This document shows positions 5,915 through 13,106 of a DNA stretch of 13,106 bases, piece by piece. The stretch lies in assembly GCA_964533945.1 (NCBI GenBank), contig CAZHPA010000049.1:1-13106 (forward strand), read 5' to 3'. Below the pieces are notes generated by a model. It was not told the origin of the DNA, ran no database searches, and was given only the letters and a program-made list of their open reading frames with translations. This DNA is from CAZHPA01 sp964533945 (GTDB lineage: Bacteria; Bacillota; Clostridia; Lachnospirales; WRBF01). The translations under genes and the position numbers were made by a program. The number at the start of each line of letters is the position of its first letter. Position 1 is the stretch's first letter.

Positions 5915-6777
5915 TAAAAATTGAGCTAAAGGAAAAAATAATGCACGCAATTTTCTTTCTTGCGGCAATATCGTCTATATTTGCAGTTGCTTTAATAGTA
6001 GTGTTTCTGTTTGCAAATGGGCTTCCTGCTATTGGAAAAATTGGAGTGGTTAAGTTTTTGTTGGGAACGAAATGGAAACCTACTGATATACCTCCACTAT
6101 TTGGAATTTTGCCTATGATTTTAGGCAGCGTTTACATAACGGCAGGGGCTATTGTTATTGGAGTACCTATAGGCATTTTAACTGCAATATTTATGGCAAA
6201 AGTATGCCCTAAAAGAATGTATAAACCACTAAAGCCTGCAACAGAATTGCTTGCTGGCATACCATCTGTAGTGTATGGATTTTTTGGCATTGTTGTTCTT
6301 GTTCCTTTTGTTCGCAAGCTTTTTGGCGGGACGGGTTACAGCATATTAACCGCTTCCATACTGCTTGGCATTATGATATTGCCAACAATTATAGGGATTT
6401 CCGAAAGTGCCATTCGTGCCGTACCTACATCATATTACGAGGGAGCATTGGCGCTAGGAGCAAGCCATTATAGAAGCGTTTTCTTTGCAGTGCTTCCGGC
6501 AGCTAAATCGGGAATACTTGCGGCAGTAGTGCTTGGAATAGGCAGGGCAATAGGCGAAACAATGGCGGTAATTATGGTTGCGGGCAACCAAGCCCGTATG
6601 CCAAATGGGCTGCTTACAGGCATACGAACACTAACTTCAAACATAATAACAGAAATGGGATATGCAGAAGGCTTGCACAGAGAGGCACTTATAGCAACAG
6701 GCGTTGTGTTATTCGTGTTTATACTTATTATTAACATTTCCTTTTCGCTGCTAAAAGAGAGAGGTGATAATATATGA
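5896..6777 (+). CDS. pstC: Phosphate ABC transporter permease PstC
   Basis: This 293-aa inner-membrane permease has about six transmembrane segments (near 16-40, 69-101, 115-140, 150-168, 205-230, 264-286). The cytoplasmic EAA coupling loop is visible (EGALALGASHYRSVFFAVLP, 182-201), followed by GIGRAIGETMAV (214-225), typical of PstC. With PstA it forms the phosphate channel driven by PstB. The preferred start is GTG at 5896: AGGAGAG lies 8 nt upstream, inside the pstS end, and the extra residues KIELKEKI align with normal PstC N termini. ATG at 5941 with a weaker AAGGA site is the alternative. The overlap with pstS suggests coupled translation. Confidence 0.93.
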   Translation: MERNRIVKIELKEKIMHAIFFLAAISSIFAVALIVVFLFANGLPAIGKIGVVKFLLGTKWKPTDIPPLFGILPMILGSVYITAGAIVIGVPIGILTAIFMAKVCPKRMYKPLKPATELLAGIPSVVYGFFGIVVLVPFVRKLFGGTGYSILTASILLGIMILPTIIGISESAIRAVPTSYYEGALALGASHYRSVFFAVLPAAKSGILAAVVLGIGRAIGETMAVIMVAGNQARMPNGLLTGIRTLTSNIITEMGYAEGLHREALIATGVVLFVFILIINISFSLLKERGDNI

Positions 6778-7643
6778 AGCATAATAAACTTATTGATTTA
6801 TTTCTCTCAACAATTGTTTGGGCAGCTGCAATTATTACATTTAGTACGCTTGTGTTTTTAATTGGATACATACTTGTAAAAGGTGTGCCATATATTACAC
6901 CTTCGTTATTTGCATTGGAATACAACACAGAAAACGTATCGTTATTGCCATCATTAACAACAACTATTATTATGACTTTAATAAGCTTATGCTTTGCCGT
7001 ACCGCTTGGAATTTTCACGGCTATATATCTTGTAGAATATTCAAAGCGAGGAAATAAAGTTGTTAAATTGGTTAGGCTTACAGCAGAAACTTTATCAGGT
7101 ATTCCATCAATTATTTATGGTCTATTTGGGTTGTTGTTTTTTAACACTTATCTTGGCTGGGGGTATTCTATTTTATCAGGGTCGTTTACTCTTGCTATTA
7201 TGATACTACCACTTATAATGAGAAGTTCTGAAGAAGCTTTAAAATCCGTACCCGACAGCCTTCGCGAAGGTAGCTTTGGACTTGGTGCAGGGCGGCTAAG
7301 AACCGTTTTTAAAATTACTTTGCCATCGGCAGGAAGCGGCATTTTGGCAGGAATAATTCTTGCAATAGGTAGAATTGTAGGGGAAACAGCTGCTTTAATA
7401 TACACTTCCGGAACAGTAGCTCGCATTCCACAATTTTATAATGAAAAAACACAGCAATTTTTTTGGGAGCAATCGGCAAGCACGCTTTCAGTTCATATGA
7501 ACAAGCTATCAAGTGAAGGTCAGTACACTAATCAGGCATATGCAACAGCTGTTGTACTTTTAATAATGATAATAGTAATTAATGCATTATCCGCATTTGC
7601 AGCTAAAAAACTTATTCAAAAGAGGGAGGGCGCAAATGGATAA
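6774..7643 (+). CDS. pstA: Phosphate ABC transporter permease PstA
   Basis: This 289-aa partner permease of PstC has six predicted membrane segments (about 12-36, 62-88, 106-126, 132-150, 189-210, 254-279). Family signatures include TAETLSGIPSIIYGLFGL (103-120), the EAA loop EGSFGLGAGRLRTVFKITLP (165-184) and AIGRIVGETAALIYTSG (197-213). The start codon overlaps the pstC stop in an ATGA arrangement, with GAGAGGTGAT just upstream as ribosome binding site. The 3' end overlaps pstB by 8 bp. No missing motif or frameshift was seen. Confidence 0.94.
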   Translation: MKHNKLIDLFLSTIVWAAAIITFSTLVFLIGYILVKGVPYITPSLFALEYNTENVSLLPSLTTTIIMTLISLCFAVPLGIFTAIYLVEYSKRGNKVVKLVRLTAETLSGIPSIIYGLFGLLFFNTYLGWGYSILSGSFTLAIMILPLIMRSSEEALKSVPDSLREGSFGLGAGRLRTVFKITLPSAGSGILAGIILAIGRIVGETAALIYTSGTVARIPQFYNEKTQQFFWEQSASTLSVHMNKLSSEGQYTNQAYATAVVLLIMIIVINALSAFAAKKLIQKREGANG

Positions 7644-8385
7644 AATAATAATAAAAAATCTTAATCTATGGTATAATGATTTTAAAGCACTTAAAGATGT
7701 TTCAATGAAAATTCAAGCCAATAATATAACTGCTTTTATAGGGCCTTCCGGTTGCGGAAAAAGCACACTTCTTAAAACGCTTAACCGCATGAACGATTTG
7801 GTAGAAGGTTGCAGAATTGAAGGCGAAATTACTCTTGATAAAAATAATATATATGAAAAAATGGACACTAACACGTTGCGTAAACGTGTAGGCATGGTAT
7901 TTCAAAAACCAAACCCTTTCCCTATGAGTATTTATGACAACATAGCTTTTGGTGCTAGAACTCACGGCATAAAGGCAAAACATAAGTTAGATGAAATTGT
8001 AGAAAAATCTTTACGCAATGCCGCTATTTGGGACGAAACAAAAGACAGGCTTAAAAAATCGGCGCTTGGTATGTCGGGTGGACAACAACAAAGATTGTGT
8101 ATTGCAAGAGCATTAGCAGTTGAACCCGAAGTTTTGCTTATGGACGAACCAACTTCTGCCCTCGACCCAATTTCCACTGGTAAAATTGAAGATTTAGTGC
8201 TTGAACTAAAGGAAAAATATACAATTATCATTGTTACGCATAATATGCAGCAGGCAACTAGAATAAGCGATAAAACAGCATTTTTCTTGCTTGGTGAAGT
8301 TATAGAATACGGCAATACTGATGATATTTTTTCCATGCCTAAAGATAAAAGAACAGAAGATTACATAACAGGGAGGTTTGGGTAA
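7636..8385 (+). CDS. pstB: Phosphate ABC transporter ATP-binding protein PstB
   Basis: This 249-aa ABC ATPase powers phosphate import through PstCA. All nucleotide-binding motifs are intact: Walker A GPSGCGKS (36-43), Q-loop Gln90 in VFQKPNPFP, signature MSGGQQQR (146-153), Walker B VLLMDEP (166-172) and switch His202 (VTHNM). The KPNPFPMSIYDN segment and the TEDYITGRFG tail identify PstB specifically. The start at ATG 7636 is preferred over an in-frame ATG at 7582 inside pstA, because GGGAGGG lies immediately upstream and it gives the standard family length. The stop overlaps the phoU start by one base (TAATG). Confidence 0.96.
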   Translation: MDKIIIKNLNLWYNDFKALKDVSMKIQANNITAFIGPSGCGKSTLLKTLNRMNDLVEGCRIEGEITLDKNNIYEKMDTNTLRKRVGMVFQKPNPFPMSIYDNIAFGARTHGIKAKHKLDEIVEKSLRNAAIWDETKDRLKKSALGMSGGQQQRLCIARALAVEPEVLLMDEPTSALDPISTGKIEDLVLELKEKYTIIIVTHNMQQATRISDKTAFFLLGEVIEYGNTDDIFSMPKDKRTEDYITGRFG

Positions 8386-9041
8386 TGAGAAACAAGTTTG
8401 ACGAACAACTTTCTATTCTTAATAACAAGCTAATCGAAATGGGCGCTTTAATAGAAGAAAGTATATCGCTTGCAATTAAAGCATTGTGCGAGCAAAACAT
8501 AGAACTTGCTAAAAAGTCTATTAATCTTGATACAGAAATAGATGATATGGAAAAAGAAATTGAAGCGCTATGCTTAAAACTTCTTCTTCAGCAACAACCC
8601 GTTGCTAAAGACTTACGTCTTATATCTTCTGCTTTAAAAATGATAACCGATATGGAAAGAATAGGCGACCAATCAGCTGATATTTCAGAAATTTCAATTA
8701 TGATTAGCAAAGCACAATATATTAAAAAACTAGAACATATCCCGCAAATGGCAGAAGCAACTATAAAGATGGTAACAGAAGCCATTGATGCCTATGTGAA
8801 AAAAGATTTAGAGCTTGCTAATGCCGTAATTGCACATGATAATGTAGTTGATGATTTATTTACAACTGTTAAAAATGACTTAATTAATTTAATTCACAAA
8901 GATACATCAAACGGGGAACAGGCAATAGATTTACTTATGGTAGCCAAATACTTTGAACGTATAGGAGACCATGCAACTAATATTGCCGAATGGGTTGTGT
9001 TTTCGCTAACAGGTAATCACAAAGACAAAAAAATAATGTAG
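8385..9041 (+). CDS. phoU: Phosphate signalling regulator PhoU
   Basis: This 218-aa all-helical protein is built of two PhoU three-helix repeats. Each repeat carries the E/DxxxD metal-binding motif: DMERIGDQSADI (89-100) and YFERIGDHATNIAEWVVF (189-206). QQPVAKDLRLI (70-80) is also typical. PhoU links the Pst transporter to the PhoR-type kinase and keeps signalling off when phosphate is abundant. It acts in the cytoplasm at the membrane. The gene starts one base inside the pstB stop and lies between the transporter and the two-component genes, as expected for that role. Length and motifs are complete. Confidence 0.95.
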   Translation: MRNKFDEQLSILNNKLIEMGALIEESISLAIKALCEQNIELAKKSINLDTEIDDMEKEIEALCLKLLLQQQPVAKDLRLISSALKMITDMERIGDQSADISEISIMISKAQYIKKLEHIPQMAEATIKMVTEAIDAYVKKDLELANAVIAHDNVVDDLFTTVKNDLINLIHKDTSNGEQAIDLLMVAKYFERIGDHATNIAEWVVFSLTGNHKDKKIM

Positions 9042-9049
9042 GGGATTTT

Positions 9050-9721
9050 ATGCAAAGTATTTTTATTGTTGAAGATGATGAGAATATAAGAGAACTTGTA
9101 TGTTATGCCTTAAAGTCTGCCGACTTTGAGGCTTTTGGTTTTGAAAGAGGGGCGGATTTTTGGGGTGAAGTAGAAAAGGTAAAGCCAAGCCTTATTTTAC
9201 TTGATATTATGTTACCGAATGAAGATGGAATAGAAATTCTTAAAACTTTGCGTTCTAATATTTTATATAAAGATACCCCTGTTATTATGCTTACTGCAAA
9301 ATCTTCCGAATACGATAAAGTTAAAGGGCTTGACTTTGGTGCAGATGATTATATTACAAAGCCTTTTGGGGTAATGGAACTTATTTCACGCATTAAAGCT
9401 GTATTGCGCAGAACAACAAGTCAAAGCGAAAGCAAAATACTTAAATACAAAAACATTTCACTTGATATTAATAAACGCATAGTACTTGTAGGGAATGAAA
9501 CAATTGCATTAACTTATAAAGAATTTGAGCTGCTTACATATTTATTTCAAAACAAAAGCATAGTTTTGTCAAGAGATAAAATAATGGAGCGTGTTTGGGG
9601 TTTTAATTTTGAAGGAGAAAGCCGCACTGTAGATATGCACATTAAAACGCTTCGTCAAAAGCTAGGAGATAGCGGTAATTTAATTGAAACTGTGCGTGGT
9701 GTAGGTTATAAACTGGGATGA
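9050..9721 (+). CDS. phoB: OmpR-family response regulator, PhoB/PhoP type
   Basis: This 223-aa regulator has an N-terminal receiver domain with the acidic pair Asp9-Asp10, phospho-acceptor Asp52 (LILLDIMLP), Thr82 and Lys104 (ITKPF). The C-terminal OmpR/PhoB winged helix (about 128-223) includes TYKEFELLTYL, SRDKIMERVWGF, the recognition-helix segment SRTVDMHIKTLRQKLGD, and VRGVGYKLG. Following phoU and preceding a PhoR-like kinase, it is very probably the phosphate-starvation regulator (phoB or phoP by nomenclature) and likely acts on the repeats upstream of pstS. TAGGGGAT before the ATG serves as ribosome binding site. Confidence 0.9.
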   Translation: MQSIFIVEDDENIRELVCYALKSADFEAFGFERGADFWGEVEKVKPSLILLDIMLPNEDGIEILKTLRSNILYKDTPVIMLTAKSSEYDKVKGLDFGADDYITKPFGVMELISRIKAVLRRTTSQSESKILKYKNISLDINKRIVLVGNETIALTYKEFELLTYLFQNKSIVLSRDKIMERVWGFNFEGESRTVDMHIKTLRQKLGDSGNLIETVRGVGYKLG

Positions 9722-9728
9722 TAATAAT

Positions 9729-11297
9729 ATGAGCTTGAAAAATAGAATATATCGCAATATGCTTGGCATAGTATTGTTTTCTGCTTGTGCTGTTGTACTT
9801 TTATTTTTTTATCAACTTAGTACAGAGCTTCCTGAGCGAATAAAAAATGAGCTTTCAGGAACAAGAATTACTATAGTTGACAACACAGGTAAAGTTACTT
9901 ATGACAATTATTCAAACACAGCCAACATGGAAAACCACGGTAATAGGCAAGAAATTATAGATGCCTTTGAAAAAGGTTCAGGCAGTAGCCAACGTTATTC
10001 CGAAACTCTTGGCAAACAAACATATTATTTTGCAAGCAAACTAAATGACAATAAAGTAATTCGCCTTGCAATTACAACTGATGGTATTAACACTGTAATT
10101 TTAAGCGTTTTGCCTGGGCTTGTTGCTGTACTTGTTATCGTTTCTGCTATATCTGTATTTATTTCAAGCAGGCTTGTAAAAAAAATTGTGTCACCTATTA
10201 ATAATATTAGCCTTGATAACGAAAATACAGAAATTTATGACGAACTTTCCCCTTTTGTAAGAAAAATTACCGAACAGAAAATGCAGCTATCAAGCCAGCT
10301 AACCGACCTTGAAAATAAGGCAAACACTATAAAAGCTATTACACAAAATATGAATGAAGGGCTTGTACTGCTTGATAAAAAAGGCGTTGTTCTCTCTGCA
10401 AATAAAAGTGTTTTATCTTTATTTTCGCACAACGAAGCACTTGTTGGGAAAAATATTTTAGAGCTTACCAGAAATACGCAAGTTATAGAGTGTGTAAAAT
10501 CTGTTTTAAAAGGCGATTATAGCGACACTATTACCGAACTTTTAACTAAAACATATCATGTATTTGCAAGCCCTGTTGCAGGAAGCGGCGGGGTAGTGCT
10601 ATTTCTTGATATTACCGAAAAAGCAAGAAGTGAAAAAATGCGCCGTGAATTTTCGGCGAACGTTTCCCATGAATTAAAAACGCCCCTAACTATTGTTTCT
10701 GGATACGCTGAAATGATAGAAAATGGAATGGCAAAAACCAAAGATATACAAAGCTTTGCAGGAAAAATAAAATGTGAAGCTGCAAGACTTATTGCACTTA
10801 TCGAAGATATTATTAAGCTATCCGAACTTGATGAAAAAGGCAAACCTGTTTACACTGAACAATTTGACATAACTGAAGTTGCAAAAACCGTTGCAGAAAG
10901 ACTTAAAATTGCATCTGATGAAAAAAACGTGACTTTATTAGTAGTTGGCGAAAATATTTTAATTAATGGAAATAGACAAATGGCTGATGAAATGCTTTTT
11001 AATTTGATAGACAACGGTATTAAATATAATAAACAAGGTGGCAGTGTAACAATTACACTTGTAAAAGAAAATGACAAAACTAAAATTACGGTTTGTGATA
11101 CAGGTATTGGAATTGATAAAGTGCATTTAGATAGAATATTTGAGCGATTTTACAGAATAGATAAATCACGTTCTAAAAAGACAGGCGGCACAGGGCTTGG
11201 TTTGTCAATTGTAAAGCACATTGCAGAATATCACGGATGGAAAATTGGAATTGACAGCAAACCTAATGCTGGCACAAAAATATATATAATAATTTAA
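9729..11297 (+). CDS. phoR: PhoR-type sensor histidine kinase
   Basis: This 522-aa membrane kinase begins 7 bp after the regulator stop. It has TM1 (about 11-30), a short extracytoplasmic region (31-120), TM2 (about 122-147), a linker and coiled-coil (180-203), a PAS domain (about 204-295, with MNEGLVLLDKKG) and a HisKA domain with phospho-accepting His314 in FSANVSHELKTPL. The HATPase domain has N-box NLIDNGIKYN (425-434), G1 DTGIGID (457-463), F-box FERFYRID (471-478) and G2 GGTGLGLS (486-493). This is the PhoR layout: the PAS region is thought to receive the PhoU/Pst signal rather than binding phosphate outside. All catalytic motifs are intact. No terminator follows before the insertion element that begins 11 bp later. 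Confidence 0.92.
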   Translation: MSLKNRIYRNMLGIVLFSACAVVLLFFYQLSTELPERIKNELSGTRITIVDNTGKVTYDNYSNTANMENHGNRQEIIDAFEKGSGSSQRYSETLGKQTYYFASKLNDNKVIRLAITTDGINTVILSVLPGLVAVLVIVSAISVFISSRLVKKIVSPINNISLDNENTEIYDELSPFVRKITEQKMQLSSQLTDLENKANTIKAITQNMNEGLVLLDKKGVVLSANKSVLSLFSHNEALVGKNILELTRNTQVIECVKSVLKGDYSDTITELLTKTYHVFASPVAGSGGVVLFLDITEKARSEKMRREFSANVSHELKTPLTIVSGYAEMIENGMAKTKDIQSFAGKIKCEAARLIALIEDIIKLSELDEKGKPVYTEQFDITEVAKTVAERLKIASDEKNVTLLVVGENILINGNRQMADEMLFNLIDNGIKYNKQGGSVTITLVKENDKTKITVCDTGIGIDKVHLDRIFERFYRIDKSRSKKTGGTGLGLSIVKHIAEYHGWKIGIDSKPNAGTKIYIII

Positions 11298-11308
11298 GAA
11301 CACTATAA

Positions 11309-12209
11309 TATAGTAAAATAACTCGAAAAATAATAATAAAGGCGTATATTAAAAGAAAGAGTTATGAAGAAAAATACATAAAAAGAACAATTGAATATAA
11401 ACAAGAAGGTTATATATTAAAAGAAACAAGTCAAACTTTTAAAGTTAGTATATCAACAATAAGAAATTGGAGGAAAAACAATTAAGAGAGAAAGGAAATT
11501 TAAGTAAAAAATCATTAAGCCGTAGTTATAAGAAAATAAACCCAATAAAGCTTATTGAATGTATAGAACAACATTCTGATGCATGTCAAGGAGAAATAGA
11601 AAAAGAATTTAATTGTAGTCAAACTGCAATATGGAAAGCCTTAAAAAGATTAGGTATTATACATAAAAAAAGACAAAGCACTATAAAGAATAAGATTCAA
11701 TAAAAGTAGAAAAATACCTTAATGAAATTGCAACTATTTCTACAAATGAAATAGTTTATTTAGATGAAACAGGTATTGATAATTATTTATATCATGAATA
11801 CTCATGGTCTAAACGTGTGGCAATAAAGTATATGACAAGATAAGCGGTAAAATATATAAGCGAATAGGAATAGTTGCTGCACAAAGAGGAAAAGAAATAC
11901 TTTCTCCATTGCAGTACAATGGTACAATGAACAGCATTTTATTTGAAACTTGGTTTAAAGACTATTGCCATACCTTCCCAAAAGCTCCATTATTGTAATG
12001 GATAATGCCTCATTTCATAGAAAGAGTAAGCTTATTTCTATTGTAGAGAAAGAGAGTTATGCCATTATATTTTTACCACCATATTCACCGGAATTAAATC
12101 CTATTGAAAATTTTTGGAGTTGGCTTAAAAGACATTTAAGAAAAATTCTTCCTAATTTTGATTCATTTGATAATGCTTTGTTTGATTGCTTTTAAGTTGT
12201 TTGAGTATA
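11309..12209 (+). mobile_element. Degenerate IS630-family insertion sequence
   Basis: The ends form imperfect terminal inverted repeats: the left begins TATAGTAAAATAACT at 11309, and the right, read inward from 12209, begins TATACTCAAACAACT; 15 of the first 20 positions match. Both ends carry TA/TATA, consistent with the TA target duplication of IS630. The roughly 900-bp length and the single DDE transposase inside fit the family. The transposase reading frame is broken, so the copy is probably inactive unless its transposase is supplied elsewhere. It lies 11 bp beyond the phoR stop. Confidence 0.72.
11336..12195 (+). pseudogene. IS630-family transposase, broken by four frameshifts
   Basis: The product is recovered only by joining five segments. 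Segment one (to about 11485) gives a helix-turn-helix with KETSQTFKVSISTIRNWR. Segment two (about 11467-11703) continues EKGNLSKKSLSRSYKKINP. Segment three (about 11694-11816) contains the first catalytic Asp in YLDETGIDNY. Segment four (about 11819-11999) reads GNKVYDKISGKIYKRIGIV. Segment five (11965-12195) has the second Asp in VMDNASFH and the Glu in PELNPIENFWSWLK. Each junction moves to the -1 frame, consistent with single-base losses. The first codon position holds ATA where an ATG would be expected, and the final TAA may replace a CAA. A -1 slip at GAAAAAC near 11478 could be programmed, but the other three lesions are not explained that way. Confidence 0.85.
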
Positions 12210-12243
12210 ACAACCTGCCCTACGAAAAAATTTTAAAAAGAAA

Positions 12244-12275
12244 AAAGCGGTGCTCATTTTCTGAGCTACCGCTTT
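12244..12275 (-). terminator. Terminator downstream of the SLOG remnant
   Basis: AAAGCGGT-G-CTCA (12244-12256) pairs with TGAG-C-ACCGCTTT (12262-12275), with one bulged T and a 5-nt loop. On the minus strand the stem ends in GCGGT's complement followed by TTTTTTCTTTTT, a good U-tract. It lies about 28 bp after the stop of the minus-strand SLOG pseudogene and suits that gene. Confidence 0.75.
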
Positions 12276-12303
12276 CATTGTCTATTACTGATTTACGCTG
12301 TTT

Positions 12304-12839
12304 TTATGGAGTGCAATTGCTTCTTTGGGCTGTGTGTGGGTGGATAAACGTAATTTTCAGATTCTTTTTGATTGCGTAATTCACCATCTGTACCAATCCG
12401 CTTTGTTCATTCTTGTCTTGGTCATAAACGACTAATAGATGCTGTGACTTGTCTATCATGTAACAATTGAGCCGTTTGTATGCCACAGGAGGATATTGAC
12501 TGCTGATAACTTCCTTGTGTGTGCAATGGCTGAGAATACGCTGATTCCGTTTCTTCTGACCTGCTGTGAACTTATCGGTCTGCTCAGGAAACGCTATTAC
12601 ACAAATAAGCTTGATGTCGGAAAACTTCGTTTGCTTTTTGAGGTCGAGCAGTATTTCAGCAGTTCATACATCAACGCCAACTGCACAAGCCGACATAGAA
12701 AGTTTTTACGCCTTCCACGTATAGTCGATTTCTTCCGCTATTACTCCTTTATCGCTTGGCAAAGCGGAGCTGTTCAATTATATTTGAATTTGGACCTTTG
12801 TGGGTTACAACCTGTGATAACGCAAGATTGCTTGTCCAT
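12304..12839 (-). pseudogene. SLOG/DUF1273-like protein, degenerate
   Basis: The minus strand encodes a broken protein of about 178 codons. A good AAAGGAG site precedes ATG 12839 (MDKQSCVITGCNPQR, with the ITG.NP variant of the nucleotide-binding loop), then KFKYN and an in-frame TGA (12774-12776). Recognisable pieces follow in shifting frames: LCQAIK, AEEID, VEGVKTFYVG, AVGVDV, another TGA (12664-12666, probably a former Trp codon), AEILLDLKKQ, DIKLICVIAFPEQTDKF, GQKKRNQRILSHC, then an intact tail with YMIDKSQHLLVVYDQ and GLVQMVNYAIKKNLKITFIHP. This matches the Rossmann-like SLOG family (YpsA/DUF1273) common on clostridial mobile elements. Two nonsense codons and about three frameshifts make it a pseudogene. 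It is visibly more GC-rich than the flanking insertion elements. A 60-codon upstream ORF (start 12931 or 12925) overlaps its start in another frame and has no clear identity. Confidence 0.75.
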
Positions 12840-12932
12840 AAATATTCTCCTTTTATTGTGTATTTAGTCTGTTTGCACAATAGTGTCATTACATCGTGGT
12901 CGATTTGCACATACAATTTTCTCATATTCACT

Positions 12933-13106
12933 TATAGATAATTTCAACTAAAACAGTAACACAAAGCATCATCAAAGTTAGAATAGTACGGGAGAAGTTT
13001 GCGAAGTCTAGCCTTTAAAGTAGCCCAAAAATTTTCAATGGGGTTAAGTTCGGGTGAATATGGCGGTAGGAAGATTATTTGGTGTCCATAATTTTGGGCA
13101 ACAGAA
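12933..13106 (-). mobile_element. Second IS630-family element, right end, cut by window edge
   Basis: The sequence starting TATAGATAATTTCAACTAAAA at 12933 resembles the terminal repeats of the IS630 copy at 11309-12209, and lies just beyond the stop codon of an IS630 transposase end. The element points into the window from the right, opposite in orientation to the first copy. Only its last 170 or so bases are visible. Confidence 0.6.
12944..13106 (-). CDS. IS630-family transposase, C-terminal 53 residues (partial)
   Basis: The minus-strand frame from the window edge to TGA (12944-12946) is open for 53 residues. It contains the DDE catalytic-Glu motif IFLPPYSPELNPIENFW (11-27), followed by a basic helix LKARLRKLLP and NFDDALCYCFS. 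It is related but not identical to the first IS630 transposase (WATLKARLRKLLP versus WSWLKRHLRKILP). The 5' part, with the two catalytic Asp residues, lies outside the window, so it cannot be judged intact or broken. Confidence 0.85.
   Translation of the reverse strand, partial: SVAQNYGHQIIFLPPYSPELNPIENFWATLKARLRKLLPYYSNFDDALCYCFS

Noticed and set aside
7582..8385. Longer pstB starting at 7582
   Set aside because: The additional 18 codons lie within pstA and are not part of the PstB fold. ATG 7636 directly follows GGGAGGG.
11467..11490. Programmed -1 frameshifting as the full explanation for the split IS630 transposase
   Set aside because: GAAAAAC is only a partial slippery match, and three further frame changes downstream cannot be explained by one programmed site. 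Decay is simpler, although a programmed first shift in the ancestor remains possible.
12496..12867. Open frame of 123 codons on the plus strand
   Set aside because: It is antisense to the SLOG remnant, whose minus-strand fragments match a known family, have a ribosome binding site and a terminator. The plus-strand product resembles nothing I recognise and lacks a clear ribosome binding site.
1..13106. CRISPR arrays, tRNA or rRNA genes
   Set aside because: I saw no regularly spaced repeats, no cloverleaf-like segments with a TTCGA-type loop in context, and no rRNA signature. Direct repeats are limited to the pst promoter and transposon ends.

Overview
The window comes from an AT-rich, endospore-forming Firmicute, most likely a Clostridia member. 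The evidence is a complete cotJABC spore-coat cluster, strong AGGAGG-type ribosome binding sites, lipoprotein signal peptides, T-tailed hairpin terminators, a DUF3798 lipoprotein, and a complete low-GC Gram-positive style pst-phoU-phoPR operon. I cannot name a genus from the sequence alone.

Layout. Positions 1-60 hold a strong hairpin that may be the end of a mobile element. Two separately transcribed minus-strand lipoprotein genes follow: a DUF3798 protein (118-1314) and a DUF2807/GIN-domain protein (1575-2330), each with its own terminator. A secreted protein with a duplicated domain and a C-terminal copper-amine-oxidase-like stalk domain is divergently encoded at 2578-3648. Its terminator appears to be shared with the convergent minus-strand cotJABC operon (3750-4798). 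That operon's first gene, cotJA (59 aa), is short and easy to miss.

From about 4920 to 11297 runs a compact seven-gene plus-strand operon: pstS-pstC-pstA-pstB-phoU and a PhoB/PhoP-type response regulator with its PhoR-type sensor kinase. Most junctions overlap or are separated by only a few bases. Upstream of pstS is a perfect TATAAT -10 with a poor -35, preceded by about 11-bp spaced TTTAC-type repeats that look like PhoP/PhoB boxes. The likely circuit is that phosphate starvation activates the kinase and regulator, which induce the transporter and their own genes, while the transporter and PhoU shut signalling down when phosphate is plentiful. The PstS is unusual: its two halves are in the reverse order to textbook PstS, i.e. 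circularly permuted.

The right end (11298-13106) is a degraded mobile region. A decayed IS630-family element with four same-direction frameshifts and recognisable inverted repeats begins 11 bp after the phoR stop. Next comes a more GC-rich remnant of a minus-strand SLOG/DUF1273-like gene with several disabling lesions, with its own terminator. The 3' end of a second IS630-family transposase, on the minus strand, runs off the window edge. I found no tRNA, rRNA or CRISPR. The most interesting observations are the permuted PstS, the Pho-box-like promoter, the palindromes in the DUF3798 leader, and the IS630-flanked SLOG remnant.
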